A DNA stretch of 64,000 nt, taken from Apoderus coryli (lineage: Eukaryota > Arthropoda > Insecta > Coleoptera > Attelabidae). The translations under genes were made by a program, and so were the position numbers. Below the pieces are notes generated by a model. It was not told the origin of the DNA and did no database searches. It was given only the letters and a program-made list of their open reading frames with translations. The stretch spans positions 13,126,428-13,190,427 of the forward strand of contig OU452211.1 of the NCBI GenBank assembly GCA_911728435.2, given 5' to 3'. This document shows positions 1 to 9,209 of this stretch, one piece after another (position 1 is the first letter of the stretch; every line of letters starts with the position of its first letter).

Positions 1-1167
1 AATTCTTTTTGTAAGAAACATCTCAATCCATCTCAGGAGTGCCCCCCGCACGCCGTAATGCTCCAATTTCAGCAACAAACGAGCAAATGGCACTCTGTCG
101 AATGCTTTCTCAAAATCCAGATACAACACATCCGTAGGCTGACCAACATCATTATGGCTGGTCCACACATTGAGGCACTCCAGAAGATTCGACTCCACCG
201 ACCTCTTGGGCAAAAACCCATGTTGTTCATTGGGAATAATATTTGATTCAACTAGAAATGAAGTCATATTTCTGGTAATGACTTTCTCCATGCATTTACA
301 AAGTGCGCAGGTCAAACTAATAGGTCGATAATTTTCTGCAGCGAACTTGTCACCCTTTTTAAATATAGGTATCACGACAGCAGACAACCATTACTCCGGT
401 AGAGTGCCCATGTTGATGCATTTTTGCATTGACGTGGACAATGGTCGTAATAATGATTCAATGCATCTCTGAAGAAACATCGGAGGAATTTCGTCCGGGC
501 CAGGACTCGAGTCTTGCTTCAAACCCGCTACTGCCTCCCTTATATCGGCGGTTATGAAATTAACGGTTGTTAATGACTGCCTGTTTCTGGTAGACTGCGG
601 TAATACAGGTAAATTGTCCCTCGAGTCGTCGGTAAAAACACTACTGAACTGGTTAGCGAATGCATTGGCTATGTCAATTGGCCTAGTTATTGGTTCACCC
701 GTAGTTTTTGCTTTCAGAGAAAAACTAGAAACGTTAGAATTTAGTGACCGTTTAATATAAGCATAGAATTTCTTATTGCTACTCGCCGCCATTTGACTTT
801 CATACCGACATCTAGCCTCCGATATCATTGTCTTTAGTTTATTGTTTTGCTGCCTATACAACAAATAGCTCGCGTCCGTTCTCAACCGTCTGTACTTGTG
901 CCAGAGTCTCCTCTTCCTTTGTATTTCTCCGAAAATATTTCCGTTGATCCACGGCTTCTGCGTGTTTACCCTGCGGGGGCAGACTGGTACGTACTTCTGG
1001 ATAGCCTCTTGAATAGCTCCGAGACATATTTCGATGTCATCAGTATCTTGCAAACTGCGGGACAAAAAATCATTTATTGATACATAATCCGCCTTCCAGA
1101 AGTTACGCTTTTGTACAACCCTCGTGTTCCCAACAACGACAGTGAACTGAACATAATTATGCTGCAA
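1..1167 (-). pseudogene. LINE reverse transcriptase fragment (broken)
   Basis: Read on the minus strand this encodes the linker between endonuclease and reverse transcriptase plus the first RT blocks of a Jockey/CR1-like non-LTR retrotransposon. Visible marks are 'SSPGPDEIPP', then 'FKKGDKFAAENYRPISL', 'NEQHGFLPKRS' and 'LYLDFEKAFDRVPF' (the last contains the first catalytic aspartate region). A single in-frame TAA near 390 sits between 'MGTLPE' and 'WLSAVVIPIF', so the ORF is cut in two; the frame is otherwise open to the window edge. The endonuclease domain is absent on the 5' side, where the sequence runs straight into an oppositely oriented LINE fragment at about 1160, and the RT active-site block would lie beyond base 1. 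It is a dead, truncated copy. Confidence 0.85.
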
Positions 1168-1810
1168 AAGCTTTCGGAATTGGGTTTATCTGTGCATCTT
1201 TTAAAATTTCTGTCTACTTATTTCCATGAACGTAAATTGTATGTACAGTCCGTGGTTGCAAGTCCGGTAATATCCGTGCAACATCTGGAGTGCCGCAAGG
1301 TTCTGTGTTGGGTCCCCTCTTATTTATGTGTTTTATTAATGACATTGTTAATGGCGTGGAATGTCACTCCCTACTCTTTGCTGATGATTTTAAGGTTTAT
1401 TCACTGATTACCTCAACTTCTGAATGTCCTGCTTGACTGGTGCATTCCAAAACAGGAACAATAAGATTTGTGTATAACATTGAGTCTTCCGCTTAAAATA
1501 TGCGATGAGGTTAAGGTTCTGGAGGTGCTCTTTGACGCTAAACTTAGTTTTGTGGGGCATGTGGTTTCGTCTTCCTATAAGAGTCTGGTTTTTTGTAATG
1601 AGAAATACACAAAGCATTTTGTGTCACCTAAAACTCTTATTTTACTGTATAATTCCTTTGTTAGATCGAAATTGGAATATGCGTCTGTTGTGTGGAGTCC
1701 TAGTTATGCGTTGCACTCGAATAGCTTAGAGAGGATTCAGCGAAGATTTGTGAAATATTGTCACACCCGGTATATGGTAATAAAAATATTGCATCCGGTC
1801 GAACTAGCTA
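1160..1810 (+). pseudogene. Second LINE RT fragment, C-terminal half
   Basis: The plus strand encodes the C-terminal RT half of a LINE: 'KLSELGLSVHLLKFLSTYF', then, after a frameshift near 1277, '[19 protein letters not shown]' and the active-site box '[11 protein letters not shown]' near 1377-1400. Another break follows near 1405-1465, then 'KICDEVKVLEVLFDAKLSF', 'LEYASVVWSPSY' and 'LERIQRRFVKY' typical of the post-RT connection domain. At least two frame changes make it a pseudogene. It abuts the minus-strand fragment head to head at about 1160, so two independent truncated insertions, or one rearranged copy, are joined there. Confidence 0.82.
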
Positions 1811-2690
1811 TTTTACGCTGATTTAATAATTTATAAAAGTTCATCAAAGTTTATACAAGTCATGACTTTAGCATCGGTATTGTAGCTCAGCAAAAAACGT
1901 TACGACCGACGCTAAGAATAGAGAATTGCATTGGTCGATATTCGAAAGAGTGGAGATAATCAAAGGTTATAAATTTTAACGCAACAGGAAAAATGGGGTC
2001 TTCTCTCCAAACTTCGGTGAAGTAAACTTCGGGTCCTAGAAGCGCTAATTCCCCCCTGTATAGTGTCTTAGGATTTATAGTTTATTTTAACGCGAATTAA
2101 TATTATTAGTAGCTATATTAAATATTTATAATTTTAACCATTTTATTTACGCGAACGAAATATCAGCTGTGTCGTCAAAAATGATTGTAATGTAAGTACG
2201 AACTTTTGATTTTTATAATTGTTGATTTTTAAACTTGTCCTTTTTTGTTAAATTGATTTTTGTACATTTTCTAAATAATTAAATAAATAATAGTTAGTAA
2301 AATATATTTGACTTTCCTTTTTATTTTTTAGTTTTCTAAATCATATCAAGTAATTATTAACTGAGAGACGTCGCTCAAATACAGACCGTCACTCGTATAC
2401 GAGGGAGAATCAATAAGATCCTCTTTCGTGAGCGTGATGTAAGTGGGCGATTCTCGAGTAGCTAAACAAGCCAAACGAGTAACTAAATTAATTAACATAA
2501 CTTAATAAAAATAAATACCTATCCCAGAGTCTTCCAAGCGGATATTAGAAAATGTGCGCAGTTCAACCTATGGAAAATATGTCAGATATCGCAATATAGG
2601 TACTCTTATAGCCAGGCAGCGCTGAGCACATACATCAGTTCATAAAATTAATGATATTGGATTTCCCTAGGCAAACATAACTGATTGTAA
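1811..2690. other. AT-rich stretch without a recognisable gene
   Basis: No convincing ORF, TIR or structured repeat was seen here. The first ~240 bases may still be the 3' untranslated part of the LINE fragment that ends at about 1810. Confidence 0.4.
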
Positions 2691-2834
2691 TTGTAATCTG
2701 TCCCAATCCTCCCCAACTTTGGGGAGGGTTTGGACAAGCAATTAATAAGAACATATATTACGCAAATCATTTATTTTTCAAAAAACAAATAAAATATTTA
2801 GTTAAAAATTGTTTATTGAATAATTACTTCAATA

Positions 2835-4640
2835 TTAACATAAGCTGTACTCGGTAACATCAACATTAAAATATATCATGTCCAAATATCTGGCACTTCG
2901 GTCTGTCAATGGATTTGGTAGTTTCAAAACAACTTCTTCATATGAGACAAATGCTGGAGGCTCTTCACTAAATCTAAACCGGTTGGAAGCCACTTGCTTT
3001 TTTAAAAATTTCACATTAAAGCCATCTTCAACGACCTCTTCTATTTTAGCTGCATAATGTCTAGCAGATGTTTTTCCAAACACCTTGCAAATTATAAAAT
3101 TATTAACTTCAAGTTTGGTGAGATTTACCAAGTCCTCATCTTCTTCCAAATCTAACTCTGAAGATGAGTCTTTGTAAATAACTTCTTCCTCATTGGAAGA
3201 AGAAGATTCGCTCAAACATTTTTTCTTTACCTTCTCGATCTTATTTTGATCAGGTTTTGGTGCGTTCTTCTTCATTTTTTGGTCCTTTTCTAGTTGTCCT
3301 TTTCTAGTTGTCTTTCTTTCGGGAGCTTTTGGATGCGGTCTTATTTTGGAAGGAGATATAAACTTTTGCTCTTGTGTAGAGGGGCCGGGTTGCTGTGATA
3401 AATCTGGATTTTTATTTAAAACCTCATTTGATAGAGTCACATTGTTGGGGTCTTTCTCTGTTTCTACCCTGTCTGTAACAAATGAGCAAATAAAGTCTTC
3501 CTCACTAAAAATATTTTTGTCGAATCGCCAAATTCCGGTACAACGAAATCCAGATTTTATATTGGAGGGAGTAGCAGACCGATCCCAAGCTTTCATGCAG
3601 ATAGGTGCCAGATCATAAATGGATATTGTCTGTCCTGGATGAGCGAGCATCCAGTCATCTACTCCTTGGTTGAAACATCTTTTGAATGGGCCGAAAACAG
3701 TCCTATCTAATGGCTGCAACTTATTAGATAAATGGGATTCATGATTGTCCATTATGAGAAGGACTTGACGTTCATTAGAACAACGAACACTAGCTGTAAA
3801 GTGTTCTAAGACCTTTAAAAAATTATCACTGGTCATCCATCCAGACGAATGAACTAAGCCAGTTGCACCATACTCTTCTGGAACACCATTCAACATTCGA
3901 TGTTTATCAATTTTTTTTCTCGGAAACACCCATACTGGAGGAAGTGCTATTCCGTTCGCTCCAATAATGCCCACTTGGGTAACCAGCTCTCCTCGCTCTC
4001 TCGAAACGACTTTACCTACTTGATGCTGGCCTTTGGTCGCAACTACCTTTTGTGTCTTTTGCACCGTGGTAACACCCGTCTCATCTAAATTGAATATGGC
4101 TGATCCAGTGTACTCATGTCTTTTCAGAACTTCCTCTAACTTATTTTGAAATCTCCCGACGGTAGTTTTATTAAAACTGGAAATTCTCGCCAAGCTTGTG
4201 TTTTCCGGAGATCTTATGGACAATTTCGATTGTCTACTTAAAAAGCCGGTGAACCAGTCCTTTCCAGCTGATTTATTTGCTGTCCAAGAATCTGGAAATT
4301 TAAGACGATTTTTTTCTGCAAACTCGTATGCCAATCTGCGAGTAGCTTTTGGCGTTAAACCGTGATACATATTTGAACATCTTTTGAGGTAGCAGGTAAG
4401 CGAGGATTCCAATTCATTAGAAAATACTTGACATGTGACGAAATGGGGAGAAAATGACATATTTTCAATACCAACTTCTTTTGCTGTTTTCACATATCGC
4501 GCTAGAGTTAATTTTTTAACTTCATGTTCCTGGGCACTTTTTCTAATAGAATATTTTCCAGATAATACCTCGACGGTTGCATTCCGCATGGCTTCAGCGG
4601 AAAAAAGTCTGTTTGTCAACTTTTTGTGCTTGTGAGGCAT
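2835..4640 (-). CDS. pogo/Jerky-like transposase ORF, catalytic core shortened
   Basis: Open reading frame of 601 codons. In order: Pipsqueak-type helix-turn-helix (about residues 13-52), CENP-B-type helix-turn-helix (about 75-143, 'KDWFTGFLSRQSKLSIR'), DDE_1 endonuclease-like domain (about 180-390) and an acidic, lysine-rich tail (about 400-530). The expected triad is visible as 'NLDETGV' (D186), 'LIMDNHESH' (D298) and 'KLQPLD' (D312). D298 and D312 are separated by only 13 residues; the other pogo transposase in this window (20189-21181) has 35 residues at that place. A clean in-frame loss of about 22 residues near base 3730 therefore removed part of the catalytic core. The frame is otherwise open, which suggests a recent deletion or retained DNA-binding use. 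The start was chosen at the first ATG before the Pipsqueak domain. Confidence 0.85.
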   Translation of the reverse strand: MPHKHKKLTNRLFSAEAMRNATVEVLSGKYSIRKSAQEHEVKKLTLARYVKTAKEVGIENMSFSPHFVTCQVFSNELESSLTCYLKRCSNMYHGLTPKATRRLAYEFAEKNRLKFPDSWTANKSAGKDWFTGFLSRQSKLSIRSPENTSLARISSFNKTTVGRFQNKLEEVLKRHEYTGSAIFNLDETGVTTVQKTQKVVATKGQHQVGKVVSRERGELVTQVGIIGANGIALPPVWVFPRKKIDKHRMLNGVPEEYGATGLVHSSGWMTSDNFLKVLEHFTASVRCSNERQVLLIMDNHESHLSNKLQPLDRTVFGPFKRCFNQGVDDWMLAHPGQTISIYDLAPICMKAWDRSATPSNIKSGFRCTGIWRFDKNIFSEEDFICSFVTDRVETEKDPNNVTLSNEVLNKNPDLSQQPGPSTQEQKFISPSKIRPHPKAPERKTTRKGQLEKDQKMKKNAPKPDQNKIEKVKKKCLSESSSSNEEEVIYKDSSSELDLEEDEDLVNLTKLEVNNFIICKVFGKTSARHYAAKIEEVVEDGFNVKFLKKQVASNRFRFSEEPPAFVSYEEVVLKLPNPLTDRSARYLDMIYFNVDVTEYSLC

Positions 4641-5179
4641 GTTTCCTGTAACAATTTGCTAATTTAGGGAGGGTTAGGACACTTGCGGGAGCATTTGGAC
4701 AGTTGTCCATACCCTCCCGCAACGTAGCTCGCTTAATAAAACTCAAAATGTATTAAAGTTCATATATATATCTTAAAAGCAACTATACACTATGATTTTT
4801 AAGGCTTACCTTGAAACTGGTAATCAATCAGCCGCTCAAAAAACTCAAAACTTGTTTCGTAAAACAGGATTTAAAACTTTTTAATCTTAGAATGGACACG
4901 TAGATAAATAAAAAAATGTTGCCCACGAGGCACGAATAGCTCTCCATATTTAAATGTAAAAGTAATAATTTTATGACCTTTTTGTCATTTATCTAAATTT
5001 AATAAATTTTTGTTTTGTTTTAGACATCAGCTATTTTTTTTTCAGTATCGGGTTTTGTGCCTTTTTCTTCTCTTTGGAGGCACTATTTATACGCAGATAT
5101 TTTATATTTCAGATCTAGGCCAAGTTCTTGAACGCAAATTAATTGATTTTTTTTAGTTTTATTATAAAATTTATTTTGC

Positions 5180-6530
5180 CCCCTTTTCTACTATTTACGA
5201 ACGCCTATGTAAACAAAATTGTTATGCTGCATGTTGTAGGTTATCTGTTAAGTGGTTTTTGAGTTATCACGGACACAAATTTTTTCTGACCCTTTTATAG
5301 AATTTTCAAGGACGCCTATGGAACATTAATTTTTGTCGTGTATTTTTAACACCAATTCAACTAGTTGAATATAAAATTTTTTACATTTTATTTTTTTTTA
5401 TTTTACCCCTTTTTTTACTATTTACGAACGCCTATGTTAATAAAAATTTTATGCTGCATTTTTTAGGTTATCTTATATGAAAGCTATATATAATTAGCCA
5501 ATTTTTCTGGTATATTTGGGAAACATTTTTTTTTCGTTTTTGACTCTTTCTTTAAGACTATTTTCGAACGCCTGTGTGAACTAATTCTTTTATGTAACAT
5601 TTTTTAGGGTATATTCTATCACACCTATAAAAAATTATTCAATATTTCGGATAAGTTTAAGAACTATAATTTTTTTAAATTTTTGAACCCTCTTTTAAAC
5701 CCCTTGCCTACGCTCAATGTTAATCACCACCTATAAATAGCCTGTAGTATTTTCGTACCAAATGTGGTTAAAATCCGTTAAGTGGTTTTTGAGTTATCAC
5801 GGATACAAAAATTTTCTGACCCTTTTATAGAATTTTTACGGACGCCTATGGTACATTAATTTTAGTCGTGTATTTTTAACACCAATTCATCTGGTTAAAT
5901 ATAAAATTTTTTACATTTTAATTTTTTTTTATTTTACCCCTTTTTCTACTATTTACGAACGCCTATGTGAATAAAAATTTTATGCTGCATTTTTTAGGTT
6001 ATCTTATATCAAAGCTATATATAATTAGCCAATTTTTCTGGTATATTTGGGAAACGTTTTTTTTTCGTTTTTGACCCTTTTTTTAAACTATTTTCGAACG
6101 CCTGTGTGAACCAATTCTTTTATGGAATATTTTTTAGCTTATATTGTATCACAACTATGAAAAATTATTCCATATTTCGAATAAGTTTAGGAAATATATA
6201 TTTTTTATGTTTTGACCCCTTTTCCACTATTTACGAACGCCTATGAAAGTAAGTTATTCATGACACATTTTATACGTTATATTCTATCAAAACTATCAAT
6301 AACTAGTTAATATTTCTGCTATTTTTAAGAAATACGTTTTTTTTTTATTTTTTTTCACCCCATTTTACACTATTTTCGAACGCCAATGTCGTCTAATATT
6401 TTATGTTCAATATTTTAGGTTAAATTCAATTAAATGCGTAAAAAATTATGCAGTATTTCGGATAAGTTTAAGAACTAAGAATTTTTTTAATTTTTGAACC
6501 CTCTTTTAAACCCTTTGCCTACGCTCAATG
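5180..6530 (+). repeat. Degenerate ~115-140 bp tandem units with ACGAACGCCTATG core
   Basis: The word ACGAACGCCTATG, or a near variant, recurs at about 5197, 5312, 5424, 5564, 5838, 5956, 6098, 6231 and 6375, with the weaker form TGCCTACGCTCAATG at about 5700 and 6510. Spacing is 112-140 bases. Each unit carries T-rich stretches and often 'TTTTTTAGGTTAT'. The array is also present at 24600-25960. Confidence 0.75.
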
Positions 6531-6625
6531 TTTCCCAAAATCTAATCAGCTCCTTGCCATGTCCAATAGTATTTTTGTACCAAATTTGGTTAAAATCTGT
6601 TAAGCGGTTTTTGCGTTTTCGTGGA

Positions 6626-6652
6626 TACAGACAGACAGACAGACAGACAGAC
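6626..6652 (+). repeat. (CAGA)n microsatellite at element tail
   Basis: Six CAGA-type units follow GTTTTCGTGGATA. The same junction occurs at 26046 (longer), 15687 and 58678 (shorter), so repeat number varies between element copies. Confidence 0.9.
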
Positions 6653-6752
6653 ATTTTTTTAAAACTACTTATTTATGTATAAAATGACCAAAAAGAAGTA
6701 TTTCCGGTGAAATTAAAAAAAATTTTTTTTTCATGAAACTAATAGTCTCCAT

Positions 6753-7280
6753 TTCAGACAAAAAACTTCCACAGGCGATTGAACTTACTGAAACTATACT
6801 TCTGCGGATAAATCCTGCGTCCTTCACTGCAATTTTCTCGATCTGAGCTTGGTCGTTTGTTATGCGGTCTAGAGTTTCCCAGTCTGCGTATGAGAGAACG
6901 CGCGAAAGTTCAAGATGAAGGCTAAGTAAGCTTTGATTTGAACGGTCAATATCTCTGCGAGTACTGCTTATTCTTTCGCGAAGGAGAGCTGAACTTGCAC
7001 GATTTAAAATGGACACTGCTGATCTTGATTTAACATGATGAGATAAACGGAGGAAATTTGGCACTACGTTATTATCGCGACACCGGATTAAAAATGTTAA
7101 CGTGCACAGCAACTTCACTAATTTAACGCGTTGATATTCTAACTTTCTACACTTTGATTTTATCACTTGTCCATACAAGGTTGATATTTTAGACAAAAAA
7201 CTTCCACAGGCGATTGAACTTACTGAAACTATACTTCTGGATAAATCCTGCGCAGGATTTATCCAGAAGTATAGTTTCAG
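6753..7280 (-). mobile_element. Penelope-like element fragment with pseudo-LTRs
   Basis: A 528 bp insertion flanked by an exact 13 bp target duplication (TAATAGTCTCCAT at 6740-6752 and 7281-7293). A ~65 bp segment is directly repeated at both ends (about 6755-6820 and 7187-7250), like the pseudo-LTRs of Penelope-like elements, and the 5' copy is preceded by its inverse, giving a palindrome at about 7222-7282. The minus-strand frame between the repeats encodes 'TFLIRCRDNNVVPNFLRL', 'SSALLRERI' and 'LHLELSRVLSYADWETLD', which I recognise as the N-terminal, pre-RT part of Penelope/Neptune-type proteins. The RT and GIY-YIG domains are missing. The structural evidence is strong; the family name rests on motif memory plus structure. 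Confidence 0.65.
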
Positions 7281-7302
7281 TAATAGTCTCCATATATACA
7301 TA

Positions 7303-8512
7303 ACAGGTGATTCAATGAAACGGTACGATTTCAAATAAACAAAAAAAACTGAAATAATATCTTTTTATTAGGTTTAATAAGAAAACCGTGTACTACATAG
7401 ATGGAAATTAATCTTTAAGTGAAGAAATATTCAGTTTTTGAAGATGATATTGGAAAGGTGGCCTCCATTGTGTCGGACACATCCTTGCAGCCGTAGTACA
7501 AAGCTGTTTAAGACATTGAGTAACATTTCTTAAGGTATTGCTTCCACTTCCTCGCGTATCCGTTCTTTCAAAGCCTCGATAGTTCTTGGGGGGTTACTTT
7601 GAAACACTTTCGACTTAAGATACCCCCAAAGAAAGTAGTCGCATAGGGAGAGGTCCGGACTACGAGGTGGCCAGGGAATATCGCCGTTTTTACTCATAAG
7701 ACAACCGGGGAACGATCTTCTTAGTAAATCCATTGACACTCGTGATGTGTGTCATGTTGCACCATCCTGTTGAAAGGTCGTGTTTTGATTTCTGTAATTC
7801 TCGATTGCCGGAAGAAAAAAATTATTTAACATCTGTCCATAGCGATCAGAGTTTACTGTTACTGCGTGCCCATCCTCGTCCTCAAAAAAATAAGGTCCGA
7901 TGATGCCTAACGAAGAAATTGCACACCACACGGTTACCTTTTCTGAATATAAGGGTCTTTCGTGTAATTGCCGCGGTTTATTGTCGGACCAATGGCGGAA
8001 ATTGTGTTTGCTGACATACCCACTGAGATGAAAGTGAGATTCATCACTCATCCAAAGATTATGCAGCAAGTTGTCATTTTCATTAATACGCTCCAACATT
8101 TGTTCACAAAACCCTAGTCGGGTGGGATAATCTCGAAAGTTAAGGGCTTGCACAATCTGGATTTTGTATGGATGGTAATGGAGTTCTTTATGCAAAATTC
8201 TGCTCGTAGTGGTATAGCTTAATCCCAGGTTTAAGCTCTGGTGTGCGAGCAGTTTTAACACTGCCACCTCTTTTCTGTGATGTTGAACCACAAATGGTAG
8301 TGTAAACGAAACGCTCGTTGTACACGCACAAAACTTTCACCATTTTTGTAATAAGCTTTCACAGCAAATGCGCGTTGTTCACCCGACCACTTCTCCATGA
8401 TAACTAAACTTCCCACTCTCTAGATTCCCAACGTTTACGTCGCAAGACCGCGGTTCCTCTATTGTTCCGCCCGCAGCGTTGCCAAATCGTGCCGTTTCAC
8501 TGAATCACCCGT
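7303..8512 (-). mobile_element. mariner-like transposon with 30 bp TIRs
   Basis: The ends are ACAGGTGATTCAATGAAACG on the left and the inverse of ACGGGTGATTCAGTGAAACG on the right, matching with few changes over about 30 bp. TA dinucleotides flank both sides (7301-7302 and 8513-8514), as expected for Tc1/mariner target duplication. The 1210 bp element holds one degenerate transposase on the minus strand. It is inserted into the right end of the degenerate-repeat element, 10 bp from the Penelope-like target duplication. Confidence 0.92.
7530..8398 (-). pseudogene. mariner transposase, disrupted
   Basis: The start at 8398 gives 'MEKWSGEQRAFAVKAYY', the usual N-terminal helix-turn-helix of insect mariner-type transposases. 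The frame is lost after 'FRLHY', and the second helix-turn-helix region is shortened. The main frame resumes with 'ILHKELHYHPYKIQIVQ' and carries the catalytic blocks 'WMSDESHFHLSGY', 'FQQDGAT' and 'WPPRSPDLSLCDYFLWGYLK'. A TGA immediately after 'FQQDGAT' (near 7750) replaces the Cys codon usual in 'DGATCHT'. The three acidic residues are present, but the frameshift with deletion plus the nonsense codon make it inactive. It could only be mobilised in trans, since both TIRs survive. Confidence 0.9.
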
Positions 8513-8710
8513 TATATTACATATATGATATGGAGAGCTAAACATGGCAGTGCCGCGAAACGATACAACCTACTTGCCTCCAATCTAGATAGATACTAAG
8601 AGCATTCAATTGCGCTTCTAAGTACGTTTTTGTTTTTACCCCTTCTTTAATTTGGCGGTAAATATGAATGTGTCCAATGCCTCCCGCTGTCCAAACCATC
8701 CCGGCGCTCC

Positions 8711-9131
8711 CCTACTGTTTTGGATCTTCGATCTGTGTGTACCCCGAATTGTTAAATAAATAAATAATTAAATAAATTTAAACTTAATCTCATGTAGGGT
8801 GAAGATTTTTATGTTTTATTTTTTGGTTTTCTTTCAGTGTTTTATGTTTGTAACAAGAAATCCCGTTGGGATTTCCCAGTCGTTTTGTGGTAGTCTTATC
8901 TATGATAAAAGAATTGAGGGTTATAAAAAAAATCGTAATTTTTTTTTTAATTTTTTTGTTAATTTTTTTTTGTAATTTTTTTTAAATTTTTTGTATTAAT
9001 TTTTTTGAATTTTTCTTTTAATTTTTTTTTTGTATTTTTTTTTTATTAATTTTTATTATTATTTTTTTTTATTTGTTTTTCTATTAATTTTTTTTAATTT
9101 TTGAATTTGAATTAAACCAATAAAAAAAAAA
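8711..9131. repeat. Low-complexity T-rich tract
   Basis: A short run of AAATAAAT-type repeats (about 8752-8780) is followed by unremarkable sequence and then, from about 8935 to 9120, almost pure oligo(T) interrupted by AATT. The tract lies directly 3' (minus strand) of the tRNA-like sequence and would be its A-rich tail if that is a SINE. Confidence 0.6.
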
Positions 9132-9206
9132 GTATTGCCACAGCTGGGATTCGAACCCCTAACCTTTCCAATGCGAAGCGACCGCCCTACCAATGACGCC
9201 ACAGAA
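9132..9206 (-). other. tRNA-like SINE head (A and B boxes)
   Basis: On the minus strand the sequence contains an A-box-like TGGCGTCATTGGTAGGGCG and, about 35 bases later, a B-box GGTTCGAATCCC, the internal RNA polymerase III promoter of tRNAs. The acceptor arms do not pair (5' GTGGCG does not complement 3' CTGTGGCA), so it is not a functional tRNA. The adjoining A-rich minus-strand tail points to a tRNA-derived SINE. Confidence 0.55.
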
Positions 9207-9209
9207 TAA

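Larger units (their letters stand above)
4918..8540. mobile_element. Non-coding degenerate-repeat element, copy 1 (with two insertions)
   Basis: The left end reads GTTGCCC.CGAGGCACGAA followed by TAGCTCTCCATAT; the right end reads ATATGGAGAGCTA, an exact 13 bp inverted match (4937-4949 and 8528-8540). A second long copy at 24344-27922 has the same ends, and two right-end fragments lie inside the 2.8 kb TIR element. The body is an array of degenerate units and closes with a CAGA microsatellite. A Penelope-like element (6753-7280) and a mariner (7303-8512) are nested in its right end. No protein of its own was seen, so it is presumably non-autonomous. The motif before the CAGA run (GTTAAGCGGTTTTTGCG) resembles conserved tails of RTE-like or similar insect repeats; the superfamily is unassigned. 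Confidence 0.65.
2694..8706 (-). mobile_element. pogo/Tigger-like DNA transposon, interrupted (limits approximate)
   Basis: The unit is proposed from a subterminal motif, GGGAGGGTTTGGACA or close variants, which lies left of the transposase (2703-2730, as a hairpin with its complement), just upstream of the transposase start (4660-4715, several copies in both orientations) and at the far right (8670-8700). Such repeats commonly serve as transposase-binding sites. Between 4918 and 8540 another element has been inserted. Exact termini and target duplication were not resolved, so the limits are inferred. Confidence 0.45.

Noticed and set aside
9132..9206. Functional tRNA gene
   Set aside because: A and B boxes are present but the acceptor stem does not pair and the anticodon arm is poor; kept as a SINE-like head instead.
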